A stretch of 64,000 bases of DNA from Levilactobacillus andaensis (GTDB lineage: Bacteria > Bacillota > Bacilli > Lactobacillales > Lactobacillaceae), in assembly GCF_016861695.1 (NCBI RefSeq), contig NZ_BOLP01000006.1, positions 102,972 to 166,971 of the forward strand, read 5' to 3'. A model generated the notes under the pieces. That model saw only the letters and a program-made list of their open reading frames with translations, was not told the origin of the DNA and did no database searches. A program made the position numbers and the translations under genes. Position 1 is the stretch's first letter, and the number at the start of each line of letters is the position of its first letter. Below, in pieces: positions 54,642-62,789 of the stretch.

Positions 54642-55101
54642 AGTCCTAGTCTACCCCGATTATACCGCACTCCCGGAGCCCTGCTGTACCCCATTTTGAA
54701 TGAACTGGTAACAATCAAAAAATTATACAGATTGATTGATTGAGGGGATAAGAGTGTAAACGTGCGTGTTGTTTTCATTGATAAACATCTAGTCATGTAA
54801 TTATCCGCAAACGCTAATGTTATCGGCTATGGTCAGACTAAAATAACTGTCAATAGCATAGCATGTTGACCCTGATTTTCACCAGATAATCTTCGCTCTC
54901 ACGCTTCACGTCCAAAGTTACCTTACCAACGTCAAAATGACTAGTCATCCTGGCAAACCAAGCTTTCATTTTCCAGTTGTCAGTTGTAACCGCCAGTAAA
55001 TATGAGAATTTATGGAACCCATTTTCGTTTCGAAAAGATAGTTAGGTCACCTTACTAACCGAAAACTTTTTTTCGTAGAATTAAATTTCAGGTAGCCTAC
55101 C

Positions 55102-55121
55102 TACTGTCAATATTGACAGTA
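55102..55121. promoter_or_regulatory. Perfect 20-bp palindrome, operator-like
   Basis: TACTGTCAATATTGACAGTA is exactly self-complementary. It lies in a gene-free stretch (54650-55250) with no adjacent start codon. The form resembles PadR/GntR-type operators; a PadR regulator is encoded 2 kb away. The rest of the stretch holds GTTAGGT...ACTAAC and little else. Confidence 0.45.
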
Positions 55122-55251
55122 CGGAAAATCATCTTCCTTATGGCTGACCATAGCAGACCTACTAGTCAAGACGCAAAGATTCTGCTTGAAACCAGCTTGT
55201 TAAGCTTCCAAATTCCGCTGAACAGCCGCAGTGCACCCATTTAGCCACGAC

Positions 55252-55290
55252 AAAAAGCCGGCGAGCACCCAACCCGTGCTCGCCGGCTTT
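55252..55290 (-). terminator. Terminator of the padR-DUF4097 operon
   Basis: A perfect 15-bp stem AAAGCCGGCGAGCAC/GTGCTCGCCGGCTTT with T's on the minus strand. Confidence 0.85.
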
Positions 55291-55376
55291 ACCTATATTT
55301 GAGAATTTTACGATTTGACTGGCATGAGGGGGTCACGCCAGCGCACCGGATTTTATGACCATTTCAGCTGGAGGAG

Positions 55377-56879
55377 TTAGCTGATGTGGACACTGCCATT
55401 CTTGGTATGAGCGATGACGTTGGCTTCTGGTTGGTCACCAACTTGGCCGATTTTGTGGTGCTTGTCACCCAGTGTCAGCGTGGCTTCTTCGGGCACCTCG
55501 ACGCGGCTGTCATCGTTCTTGGCATCGAAGGTGTAGTCGGTCATGATCGGCATCTGCACGGTGATGCTGCTATTACTACTCTTAGCGGTGATGTCGCCGG
55601 TCAATTGGCTGACCTGCACGTTGATACTGCCGTTCTTAGACTGGAACACGCCGCTCCCATTCAGGTTCTGGGCCCGCACCGAGCCTTCCGCCGTGTGACC
55701 TTCGACGCGACCCGTGACGTTTTCAAATTTCACGGAGCCGTTGCGGCTATTGACGATGGTGTTGCCCACGTAGTCGCTCAATTTGACGCTGCCGTTCGTG
55801 GATTCAATGACGCTGGCTCCGGTCGTCTGCTTCAGCTTGACGCTGCCATTACGACTGTAGAGGTTAAATTTGTCCGCGCTACTCTGGTCGATTCTGACCG
55901 ACCCGTTCGTCGAGTTCATGTTCAAGAGCTGGACGTGGTCGTCAAACGCGCGCATGCTGCCGTTCGTCGCCTTGGCGTCCACAATCAGTGGCGTGTTGAG
56001 GTCGCTGACTTCTAAGCTACCATTGCCGGCATGGACGCTCACCTTGCCCTTGAGTTGCGCTGGCAGGAAAATTTCGGCGCGCATGTGGACTGGCCAGAGA
56101 TGCGGCCGGTCGCCCTGCTTGATGTCGAGCTCACTGCCGCGGCGACTGGAACGCAGGTAGAAGCGGCTGTTGTCGCGGCTCATGTACTCGTTGACCACGA
56201 TATTATCGCCAGCGGCCGGGCCAATTTTAACGGCGGCGTCGCGGTAGTCGATGTTCAAGAGGTTCAGGTCCGCTGGTGAAAATGACTTGGTGTTGACCAG
56301 TCGTAAGGACTCCACGTAAGTCCGGCGGGGCCGTTCGCCATTGATACGGACGTCATCGCCATTTACATCGACAATACCATTCGCAACGGTGACGTGGTCC
56401 CCATCGACCTTGACCAGGCCGCCAAGGTCAACCTTGTCGTTGTCACCATCAACGATGACGTGGTCGCCCCAGCTGATTTTGTCGCCGACGATTTTCAACT
56501 TACCGATTTGGACCCGGTCTTCTCCGTTCTCTTCGTCGATGTGAATCGTGGTATCGTGGTCGTCGTCAGCGGTATTATCCGTCTGGTCGTTGGCCTGCTC
56601 TCGATTCTCGTCGGCTCCAGTCTCAGCATCGGCATCTGCCGCCTGCTGATCACCATTTTCTGCCGCCACGTCTTTAAGCAACGTGTCGATGTCGCCCAAT
56701 TGGTCCATAGCCTCGTCCAATGCGGCATCCGCAGCCATTCCCTGATTCATTTTTTCCGTCACGGCCTCGGTCAGGTCGCCCACCAATTCTTCCTTGAGTT
56801 CCGTCAATGCCCGTGATGGTTGGTATTGGCTGAACAGCTGATCAAGACGCGTACGCACTTCCATCGTAATATTATCCAT
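55377..56879 (-). CDS. HAAS/DUF4097-domain protein
   Basis: A 500-residue protein in three parts. The N-terminal helical HAAS/DUF1700-like domain (about 1-75) has LDQLFSQYQPSRALTELKEE and MDQLGDIDTLLKDV. An acidic linker follows (about 75-120, Asp/Glu-rich). The rest is a long beta-repeat domain (about 190-500) with units of the form NGSVKLKQ, NGSVKLSD, NGSVKFEN typical of DUF4097. No membrane segment or signal is seen, though family relatives are often membrane proteins. GAGGAGG precedes the ATG. It lies 2 bases after padR, a common padR-HAAS pairing in envelope stress systems. Confidence 0.85.
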   Translation of the reverse strand: MDNITMEVRTRLDQLFSQYQPSRALTELKEELVGDLTEAVTEKMNQGMAADAALDEAMDQLGDIDTLLKDVAAENGDQQAADADAETGADENREQANDQTDNTADDDHDTTIHIDEENGEDRVQIGKLKIVGDKISWGDHVIVDGDNDKVDLGGLVKVDGDHVTVANGIVDVNGDDVRINGERPRRTYVESLRLVNTKSFSPADLNLLNIDYRDAAVKIGPAAGDNIVVNEYMSRDNSRFYLRSSRRGSELDIKQGDRPHLWPVHMRAEIFLPAQLKGKVSVHAGNGSLEVSDLNTPLIVDAKATNGSMRAFDDHVQLLNMNSTNGSVRIDQSSADKFNLYSRNGSVKLKQTTGASVIESTNGSVKLSDYVGNTIVNSRNGSVKFENVTGRVEGHTAEGSVRAQNLNGSGVFQSKNGSINVQVSQLTGDITAKSSNSSITVQMPIMTDYTFDAKNDDSRVEVPEEATLTLGDKHHKIGQVGDQPEANVIAHTKNGSVHIS

Positions 56880-56881
56880 GT

Positions 56882-57235
56882 CTAATCCTCCTCGGTCGTA
56901 ATCTTTCCGGTGATCAAATCGTCAATAATTGGCTTAGCAAATTGCCAGGCCGCCGTATTCTCCGCGAGTAGGTCGCGACCCGCATCAGTCACGTGATAGT
57001 ACTTACGCCGCGACCCCTGCGTCTCATCGCCCCAGTAGTCGGTCAACGCACCGTTCTTTTCCAGTCGGCGAAAGACCGTGTACAGCGTGGCTTCGTTCAA
57101 CTCATAGTGCCCCGCGCTGAGTTCCTTCACCCGCTTGGCCACTTGGTACCCGTAGCTATCCCCCTGTTGCAGGATATTCAAGATGATGGTATCCGTATGG
57201 CCCCGGATTAAATCTTTGGAAATAATCTCAGCCAT
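56882..57235 (-). CDS. PadR-family transcriptional regulator
   Basis: A 117-residue PadR protein with winged helix blocks DTIILNILQQGDSYGYQVAK, ELNEATLYTVFRRLEKNG and QGSRRKYYHVTDAGRDLL, and a short C-terminal dimer helix. It lies 2 bases before the HAAS/DUF4097 gene and very likely represses its own operon. Start ATG 57235 follows AAAGGAAG; the open frame extends into the promoter and is not used. The promoter spacer carries a CACA...TGTG dyad. Confidence 0.92.
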   Translation of the reverse strand: MAEIISKDLIRGHTDTIILNILQQGDSYGYQVAKRVKELSAGHYELNEATLYTVFRRLEKNGALTDYWGDETQGSRRKYYHVTDAGRDLLAENTAAWQFAKPIIDDLITGKITTEED

Positions 57236-57266
57236 GCTGCCACTTCCTTTCCTTTTCGATGAATTT

Positions 57267-57295
57267 AATGTATCACATACTACTGTGTGTGTCAA
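57267..57295 (-). promoter_or_regulatory. Promoter and probable operator of the padR operon
   Basis: On the minus strand TTGACA (57290-57295) and TACATT (57267-57272) have a 17-base spacer, and the spacer holds CACACAGTAGTATGTG, a dyad. PadR regulators commonly bind such sites on their own promoter. Confidence 0.6.
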
Positions 57296-57351
57296 AGTAA
57301 TTTGTTCAGAATAGTATTTTAGAGATTCAAGTGCTTAAAGAGACCGAAATT

Positions 57352-57537
57352 GTCCGCCTGCGGCTGCCAGGATTACGCCTGCCATGGGGAACGCCTCCAG
57401 CCTATGAAGCGGGCTTCCGGCTCGCCTGAAAGCCGCGAAGACCGCGCGTCTCCCAGGGCGTCCCACGATGTAAGCCGGGAAGATCCCCCGTCTAACATCG
57501 TCGTCACGGCTGGCTCCATCCTGGCTGCCTCCGGCTT
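57352..57537 (-). repeat. Structured intergenic repeat, subtype A, inverted
   Basis: Full-length inverted copy upstream of padR, with arm CGATGTAAG...CTAACATCG and ends CGGCTGCCAG / CTGGCTGCC. The region 57540-57925 that follows shows nothing recognisable. Confidence 0.8.
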
Positions 57538-57928
57538 TACATGGTTTGTTAACCTGACATGCTTTGGGGCTGGAACTGTTGGTGAAACCGTCTGGCAACA
57601 TTCTGTGGGTAGTTGATGGCAACACGGTCTGGATGGAATTACTGTGCCAAGATGCCTGTCCGACCTTATAGTTATTCTGTGTACAGGCTGTGATACCAGT
57701 CATAATATTGTGAAACATCTTGCCGACTGCTTACCAGTTCACCTTGCAAAGCAACCATCATGAATGACGGTATGCGCTACAACTAAATTATTCTTTGATG
57801 GAACAACATCGCGTTTCGCCATGTATAAACGACCAAAGTATTTCACGTACAACATATCTGACCAACAATCCATTGAAACAGACGGACGATTTTATGGTCC
57901 AAGCTTCGGTAATTGACGACATCAATTC

Positions 57929-58116
57929 AAGCCGGAGGCGGCCAGGGATGTAGCCAGCCGTGAAAATGGTGTTAACTGGCGGTTCATCAGCCTGTTTACA
58001 GCATGGGCGACTTTGAAGACACGTGGTTTTTACGTGGCTTCAAATCGAGCGAGAAGCCCGCCTCTCAGGCTGAAGCGTCCCCACAGCAGGCGGAATCCCT
58101 GGCAGCCGTAGTGCGA
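57929..58116 (+). repeat. Structured intergenic repeat, subtype A
   Basis: Full-length copy in direct orientation, 390 bases from an inverted copy. Arms include GTTAACTGGC...GCCTGTTTAC and CTTTGAAGACACGT...ACGTGGCTTCAAA. Confidence 0.8.
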
Positions 58117-58149
58117 CCAGTCCCCCACAATCCACAATCTAAACCACGA

Positions 58150-58183
58150 CAAAAAAGACGGTCATCAAAAAACGATGACCGCC
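58150..58183 (-). terminator. Terminator of cdd
   Basis: GGCGGTCATC pairs with GATGACCGTC and is followed on the minus strand by TTTTTT. Confidence 0.8.
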
Positions 58184-58218
58184 GATATAACAAATTTAAA
58201 TTCAACTGCTGTAACGTT

Positions 58219-58611
58219 TTACTGCAGGTCGGTAAAGGCGCCTGGGAGAATGCCTTCCACCGTGGTTTCAGTGAACGCACCCTTTTGGTTGGTCAGATAA
58301 ACCGGAGCGTCGGCGTCGAAGAATTCGGCGATGACCTGGCGACAAATGCCACATGGGGCGATGGGGCCGTCCGTATTTCCAGTCACTAGCAGCGCTGTGA
58401 AGTGTTTTTCACCCGCAGCGACCCCTGAGAAGATCGCCGTTCTTTCCGCACAGTTAGTAGCGCCATACGAAGCGTTTTCGATGTTACAGCCACCATAAAT
58501 TTTGCCGCTAGCACCGACTGCCGCCGCGCCAACGTGGAAATGTGAGTAAGGCGTGTAAGCTTTGTCGAGCATTGCCGTTGCAACTGCCAGTAATTCTTTT
58601 TGATCTGCCAT
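58219..58611 (-). CDS. cdd: Cytidine deaminase
   Basis: A 130-residue tetramer-type cytidine deaminase. Zinc ligands and catalytic Glu are visible: Cys54-Ala-Glu56 (NCAERTAIF) and Cys87/Cys90 (PCGICRQV). Substrate-binding NIENASYG and the start PYSHFHVGAA are present. It deaminates cytidine and deoxycytidine to uridine forms in pyrimidine salvage. GAGGAGG precedes the ATG. A cre-like TGAAAGCGCTACCT lies upstream at 58676-58689, hinting at CcpA control. Confidence 0.96.
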   Translation of the reverse strand: MADQKELLAVATAMLDKAYTPYSHFHVGAAAVGASGKIYGGCNIENASYGATNCAERTAIFSGVAAGEKHFTALLVTGNTDGPIAPCGICRQVIAEFFDADAPVYLTNQKGAFTETTVEGILPGAFTDLQ

Positions 58612-58832
58612 GTTGTTTCCTCCTCGTATTACCTGTTGTGAACTGTTCTGCTTCTTTATTGTTACATATTTTCATTGAAAGCGCTACCTTTTGCACAAAC
58701 TTTCTCGTTATTTTGCTTAAGTTTTCGCTAAACGAGCTAAGAACGAGATGGACTATGCTAAAATAAAATCCATATAATGGCTGCTAGTTTAGGTAGCCGT
58801 GCTAACTTTAACTTGGGGGAGTTTAAATCGTC

Positions 58833-59417
58833 ATGAAAATTTTACGCAGTATTTTAAGCTGGGTCGTGCCCATTCTGGTGGCCCTTGTGGTCGTTCTGGT
58901 CGTGCGCACCTATTTATTCGAAATCGTTAAGGTCTCCGGTGGCTCCATGGAACCCAACCTGGCCGACAAGGAGCGGATGGTTGTGGTCAAACCGCTCAAA
59001 TTGAAGCGCCTCAGTGTCATCGTCTTTGACGCTTACGGGGAGGACCCGACCGCCGCGCCGAACACCAACTACGTCAAGCGGGTGATCGGCCTGCCCGGAG
59101 ACAAGGTCGTCAGCAAGAACGGCTACATCTACGTCAACAACCGTCCCATCAAGCAGTCCTTCATCAGTACCGCCGAACGCACGACGGGGACCGGTGACTG
59201 GACGCTGGGTAGCCTCGCCAAGGCTGGCAATTGGAAATACACTGGCAACACGGTCCCCGCAAACCACTACTTCGTGCTAGGTGACCACCGCAGCATTTCC
59301 GAGGACGGCCGCGCTTGGGGCTACGTGGACGCCAGCAAGGTCATGGGCGTCGTCAAGGTTCCGTTCTGGCAAGGAACCAAGACCCATCGCGACAACGTGA
59401 ACGATATGGCGAGCTAA
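58833..59417 (+). CDS. lepB: Signal peptidase I
   Basis: A 194-residue type I signal peptidase with one N-terminal membrane segment (about 9-26). Catalytic Ser38 lies in SGGSMEPN and catalytic Lys82 in YVKRVIGLPGDKV. The C-terminal LGDHRSISEDGR is the conserved box E. It removes signal peptides of exported proteins on the outer membrane face; many substrates are encoded in this window. GGGGGAG precedes the ATG. Convergent with oleate hydratase across a shared terminator. Confidence 0.96.
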   Translation: MKILRSILSWVVPILVALVVVLVVRTYLFEIVKVSGGSMEPNLADKERMVVVKPLKLKRLSVIVFDAYGEDPTAAPNTNYVKRVIGLPGDKVVSKNGYIYVNNRPIKQSFISTAERTTGTGDWTLGSLAKAGNWKYTGNTVPANHYFVLGDHRSISEDGRAWGYVDASKVMGVVKVPFWQGTKTHRDNVNDMAS

Positions 59418-59449
59418 TTTAGAGCTTAGAAAACAGGCTGTGATGACGG

Positions 59450-59492
59450 TAATCATCGCAGGTGGAGTCCCTGGGCACCAGAACGCGGTCAC
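59450..59492. repeat. Remnant of a structured intergenic repeat
   Basis: TGACGGTAATCATCGCAGG...GTCCCTGGGCACCAGAACGCGG resembles one end of the family only. It is probably a decayed copy downstream of lepB. Confidence 0.35.
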
Positions 59493-59508
59493 TTTCACAC
59501 TAATTTTT

Positions 59509-59550
59509 CCAAACAAAAAGGCAGCCATTCCTGACTGTCTTTTCGTTTGG
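59509..59550. terminator. Bidirectional terminator between lepB and oleate hydratase
   Basis: CCAAACAAAAAGGCAG pairs with CTGTCTTTTCGTTTGG. Confidence 0.7.
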
Positions 59551-59634
59551 GGTAAAGGTGCCCACAGCACATCATGATTGGCGTCGCAAGGAAGACGATC
59601 CGCACATGGCTCTTTACCCCGAGAAATTCAATTT

Positions 59635-61329
59635 TTAACTAAACATCCGCTTCGTTGCTTTCATCAAGGTCTTTGGATCCTTGTCGTAACGTGGCGTATC
59701 AACTAAGTTATCCATGGAAATGCCGGTAAAGTGGTAAGCCGCAATTTCCCCAGAACGAACCGCACTTTGTTCCGTGAAGATCATCTGGTAAGGTTGTTCC
59801 GCAAATTCACCGGTGAAGGCTAAGTTCGTGGAATGGGCTGGAATAACTTCTGGCCGGTCTGACTTTGCCCGGTTATTGAACAGAGCTGAAGCGTATGGCA
59901 TGTAGACTGGAATGTTGTTGATGATGCTGTCCAAAATTTCTGGTTCCTTGTCCTTAATGTTGTTAGGACCTGGATCGACCTTGGACAGTTGCCCAATCAA
60001 TTCCTGAGCCATTTCCTTACCAGTCATCTTGATATACTGCTTGTGGACGAACTCACCGGTCCGCCGTGGGTACAGGAAGTAGCCCCAGATAACGGATTCG
60101 TTAGGCTTCTGGGTCGTAAAGTGAGGTTGGTGGTGAACCACGATCGACATGGTAATATCCTTTTGACCCAACGGCGTGATTGGCGACGTGGACAAGAAGG
60201 AGTTCAACGCGTTCCCAGGAACCTGCGTGGTGATCCGGGTGATTTCATTTAACAACAGATGGTTCTTTGTGGTCAAGGTGAAGCTGACCCATTCGGAATT
60301 CTTCCGGTCGTTAAAGAACTTATCCGGCGTCCCCAAATTGTAGAAGCGTTCCGTGGCTTTCTTCCACAGAGCGGCACTGATCCCGTATTCCATGTTTTCT
60401 CTGGCTGGCGTGTTGTAGTCACCCATCGTGGCGGAATCGGTGATCGACCCGTTGGTAAAGATTACCGCGGTATCGTCGTCGATGTCCACTAACTCTTCGC
60501 TCTCAGTCTCCAAGTTCTTTACGTGCAAGCCAGTAACGGTAATTTCGTCTTGCAGTGGGCTGTCGGCAAACTCCCAATCCGTGACGATGCGGTTGTCGAG
60601 GAAGGTGACACCTTGATCCTTTAAGTAGGTGATCAGTGGCAACATCATACTTTCAAACTGGTTGTAACGGGTCCGGTTGACCCCGACTAAATGTTCAATT
60701 TGCGTAAATTCATAAATCATTTGGTGCATGTAGCGCCGTAATTCTTGAACGGAGCTTTCAATGCGGAAGGCAAAGGTCGTTTCCCACATGTACCAGAAAT
60801 TGGTCTGGAACATATGTGGGTCGTCCTTGAAGTATTCGGCAATCGTAATGTTGTCGAGCTTGGTTTCTTCCTCATCAGGCATCAGAACTAACTTGGAGAG
60901 TAACACCCGGTCTTTATTGTTGAGGCCCAGCTTACCCCCGTCGATGATGCCCTTGCCGCCTTGCAACAGCCGTGCCTTGTCATAGGTCCGGTGATGCGAG
61001 TCGAAATCACGGGTATCTTCGGCCGCCGTCATACCTTCTTCAGTAACAGAAGGAATCCGGTCGAGTAAGTCCATCAAATCAACGTACGTCCGGTAATTCA
61101 GCATCCGTCCACCACGGGCAACGTAACCTGTTTGGTTGTCCAATGGATGGTTCTTATTCCAGTATTCGTCGCCGAATTCCTTCGTTTCGCCACCATCATT
61201 GGCACCATGCATGTCAGCGCCGTAGAACGTAATTTGTTCTCCGCGCCAGTGGGCTTCTTGAATCAGGTAAACCGCTGCGGCCATATTCCCTAGACCAGCA
61301 CCGATCATTACTGCTTTTGTTTTAACCAT
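59635..61329 (-). CDS. ohyA: Oleate hydratase (FAD-dependent fatty acid double-bond hydratase)
   Basis: A 564-residue protein of the myosin-cross-reactive antigen family. It begins with the FAD motif MIGAGLGNMAAAVYLIQEA, has FYGADMHGANDGGETKEF and YVARGGRMLNYRTY in the conserved N-terminal part, and ends with FTEQSAVRSGEIAAYHFTG. It adds water to unsaturated fatty acids such as oleic or linoleic acid, giving 10-hydroxy products, and detoxifies them. Length matches the family. GGAGG precedes the ATG. Single gene. Confidence 0.95.
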   Translation of the reverse strand: MVKTKAVMIGAGLGNMAAAVYLIQEAHWRGEQITFYGADMHGANDGGETKEFGDEYWNKNHPLDNQTGYVARGGRMLNYRTYVDLMDLLDRIPSVTEEGMTAAEDTRDFDSHHRTYDKARLLQGGKGIIDGGKLGLNNKDRVLLSKLVLMPDEEETKLDNITIAEYFKDDPHMFQTNFWYMWETTFAFRIESSVQELRRYMHQMIYEFTQIEHLVGVNRTRYNQFESMMLPLITYLKDQGVTFLDNRIVTDWEFADSPLQDEITVTGLHVKNLETESEELVDIDDDTAVIFTNGSITDSATMGDYNTPARENMEYGISAALWKKATERFYNLGTPDKFFNDRKNSEWVSFTLTTKNHLLLNEITRITTQVPGNALNSFLSTSPITPLGQKDITMSIVVHHQPHFTTQKPNESVIWGYFLYPRRTGEFVHKQYIKMTGKEMAQELIGQLSKVDPGPNNIKDKEPEILDSIINNIPVYMPYASALFNNRAKSDRPEVIPAHSTNLAFTGEFAEQPYQMIFTEQSAVRSGEIAAYHFTGISMDNLVDTPRYDKDPKTLMKATKRMFS

Positions 61330-61571
61330 ATCAAAAACACCTCCGTAGATTCTTTGTGCCTTTACGCCTCCATTATGCTTGCTTTGTCATACATTGTAAA
61401 GCGTTTACTTTTAGACCTTATCAAGTTCTAAGAAACGTTAGGAAACCTTAATCTGGCGGCCATTACAACAGGTCGTGTTCCGTTTACACGTGGTCTGAAA
61501 TATTATAAACGGTTTACTTCAACTGAGGGGGATTTTAGGTCAAAATCGTTAGATGCAGGTAGTGGAAAAAT

Positions 61572-61751
61572 GGTCGCACTCCGGCTGCCAGGGATTCCGC
61601 CTGCTGTGGGGACGCTTCAGACTGGAAGAGCACCAGTCTTCTCGCTCGCTTTGAAGCCACGAAGGCCGCGTGTCTTCAAAGTCGCCCATCGTGGTAGCTG
61701 CCAGCTACCACGATTTCCACGGCTGGCTTCATTCATGGCCTCCTCCGGCTC
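61572..61751 (-). repeat. Structured intergenic repeat, subtype A, inverted
   Basis: Full-length inverted copy with the perfect arm GTGGTAGCTG/CAGCTACCAC and ends CGGCTGCCAG / CATGGCCTCCTCCGGC. It lies upstream of the oleate hydratase gene. Confidence 0.8.
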
Positions 61752-61883
61752 TGGTTGTTCTTTACCATGACTGGTCGTTTAGCCCTCAAAATAGGGCAGA
61801 CTTTGTACCTACTATCTTCCCAAATCAACGGCTAAAGGAAATTGAGAACCATTTTTTAACCTTCCTGTTTCCCTATGTAGACT

Positions 61884-61920
61884 AAAAGACAGTCGTATTG
61901 TGAGCCACGACTGTCTTTCC
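61884..61920. terminator. Rho-independent terminator-like hairpin
   Basis: AAAAGACAGTCGT pairs with ACGACTGTCTTT. No annotated gene ends here. Confidence 0.6.
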
Positions 61921-62035
61921 GATTGATTTTATTTTGAATATTGCCTAGTGACTAATTAAATCCCCACAGTCCGTCACCTACCCTGTATTACCAAATTTGT
62001 AAGTGGTTCAGACCAGGCTTTCTCCATCACTCTGG

Positions 62036-62041
62036 TATGCT
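62036..62041 (+). promoter_or_regulatory. Probable promoter of the type I toxin transcript
   Basis: TATGCT at 62036-62041, preceded by TGG, forms an extended -10. The transcript would run through the short ORF at 62115 to the terminator at 62303. Confidence 0.4.
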
Positions 62042-62114
62042 GGTTCTTGTAGACGTTGCGGGAACGGTGGCTGTTTTTTTCTTAAGGGGATGGGTGTTTG
62101 ACTAAATCCAACCA

Positions 62115-62261
62115 ATGGGATTTTCAGCCTTGGCAGCTTGGTGTGGGGTGGCCGTATCAGTGCTTGCGCTGATATACGCTACCTATAAAGACCAATGCGA
62201 TCATAAGCAAAAAAATAACCTTCCTCTAACATTCAGCAGTGATTCAGGAAGGCTACTTTAG
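62115..62261 (+). CDS. Putative type I toxin peptide (holin-like toxin family)
   Basis: A 48-residue ORF with a hydrophobic N-terminal half (ALAAWCGVAVSVLALIYATY) and a charged tail KDQCDHKQKNNLPL. The KNN-P stretch in an A-rich run matches the position where holin-like type I toxins of lactic acid bacteria carry KNNRP. The coding 3' end doubles as the antisense RNA terminator. No good ribosome site precedes the ATG. AAGGGGATG lies farther upstream in another frame (TTG at 62098), so the toxin may be decayed or weakly translated. Sequence match to known peptides is only partial. Confidence 0.5.
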   Translation: MGFSALAAWCGVAVSVLALIYATYKDQCDHKQKNNLPLTFSSDSGRLL

Positions 62262-62345
62262 TTGACTGTCACTGGCTACCGTGTTTGCAACCGAAACCAG
62301 AGAAGGTGGCCACAATTCGTTATGCGACGGCCTTTTTTGATTGGC
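62205..62345 (-). ncRNA. Putative antisense RNA antitoxin
   Basis: An extended -10 TGCTACAAT on the minus strand (62350-62358) would start an RNA near 62345. It is complementary to the toxin mRNA 3' part and ends at a hairpin, AGCCTTCCT / AGGAAGGTT, followed by seven T's (62209-62254). This matches the RNAI/RNAII layout of type I systems. Confidence 0.5.
62303..62338 (+). terminator. Terminator of the toxin transcript
   Basis: GGCC/GGCC-based hairpin followed by TTTTTT, as found behind holin-like toxin genes. Confidence 0.55.
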
Positions 62346-62515
62346 TTCATTGTAGCATGCATGGTAATCAATAGCACGCTAGACGGGTTATAAATGCTTT
62401 TATAAGCAGTCCAATTATAAATATCTCACTAACGCTTTGGACCTCCGCAGACTAATTACCGGGCAAGCTTAACTGTCATACGGACCTTGTACTCGTTGCG
62501 ACAAAGCTCAATCAT

Positions 62516-62699
62516 TGCCGGAGGCGGCCAGAGATGGAGCCAGCTGTGTCGACGATGTTTGTCGGGGTATTTTCCCGGCTTACATCGTGGGACGCCTCAA
62601 AGACACGCGTTTTTCGTGGCTTTGAGGTGAGCCGGAAGCCCGCTTCACAGGCTGGAGACGTTCCCCATAGCAGACGGAATCTCTGGCCGCCGCAGTGCC
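62516..62699 (+). repeat. Structured intergenic repeat, subtype A
   Basis: Full-length copy with arm CGATGTTTGTCGGGG...CCCGGCTTACATCG and ends GGCGGCCAGAGAT / ATCTCTGGCCGCCGC. Both sides of the terminal stem changed together here (GAGAT with ATCTC). Confidence 0.8.
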
Positions 62700-62726
62700 A
62701 CCTTTTAACACTAGATTCGTCCCAAA

Positions 62727-62756
62727 CAAAAAGCGGGCCACCGAAGTAGCTCGCTC
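62727..62756 (-). terminator. Terminator of the surface protein gene at 62790
   Basis: AGCGAGC pairs with GCCCGCT, with TTTTT on the minus strand. Confidence 0.6.
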
Positions 62757-62789
62757 ACTCTGGAAGAGTAGTCGTCTCGAACTAATTGC

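Noticed and set aside
54563..54796. 77-residue minus-strand ORF
   Set aside because: No ribosome site, crosses the terminator at 54597-54641 and reads as random basic sequence.
61396..61410. cre site upstream of oleate hydratase (GTAAAGCGTTTAC)
   Set aside because: The half-sites are one base too far apart and several consensus positions fail.
537..62699. CRISPR array or tandem repeats
   Set aside because: Copies are spaced by kilobases, sit between unrelated genes in both orientations, and have no regular spacers.
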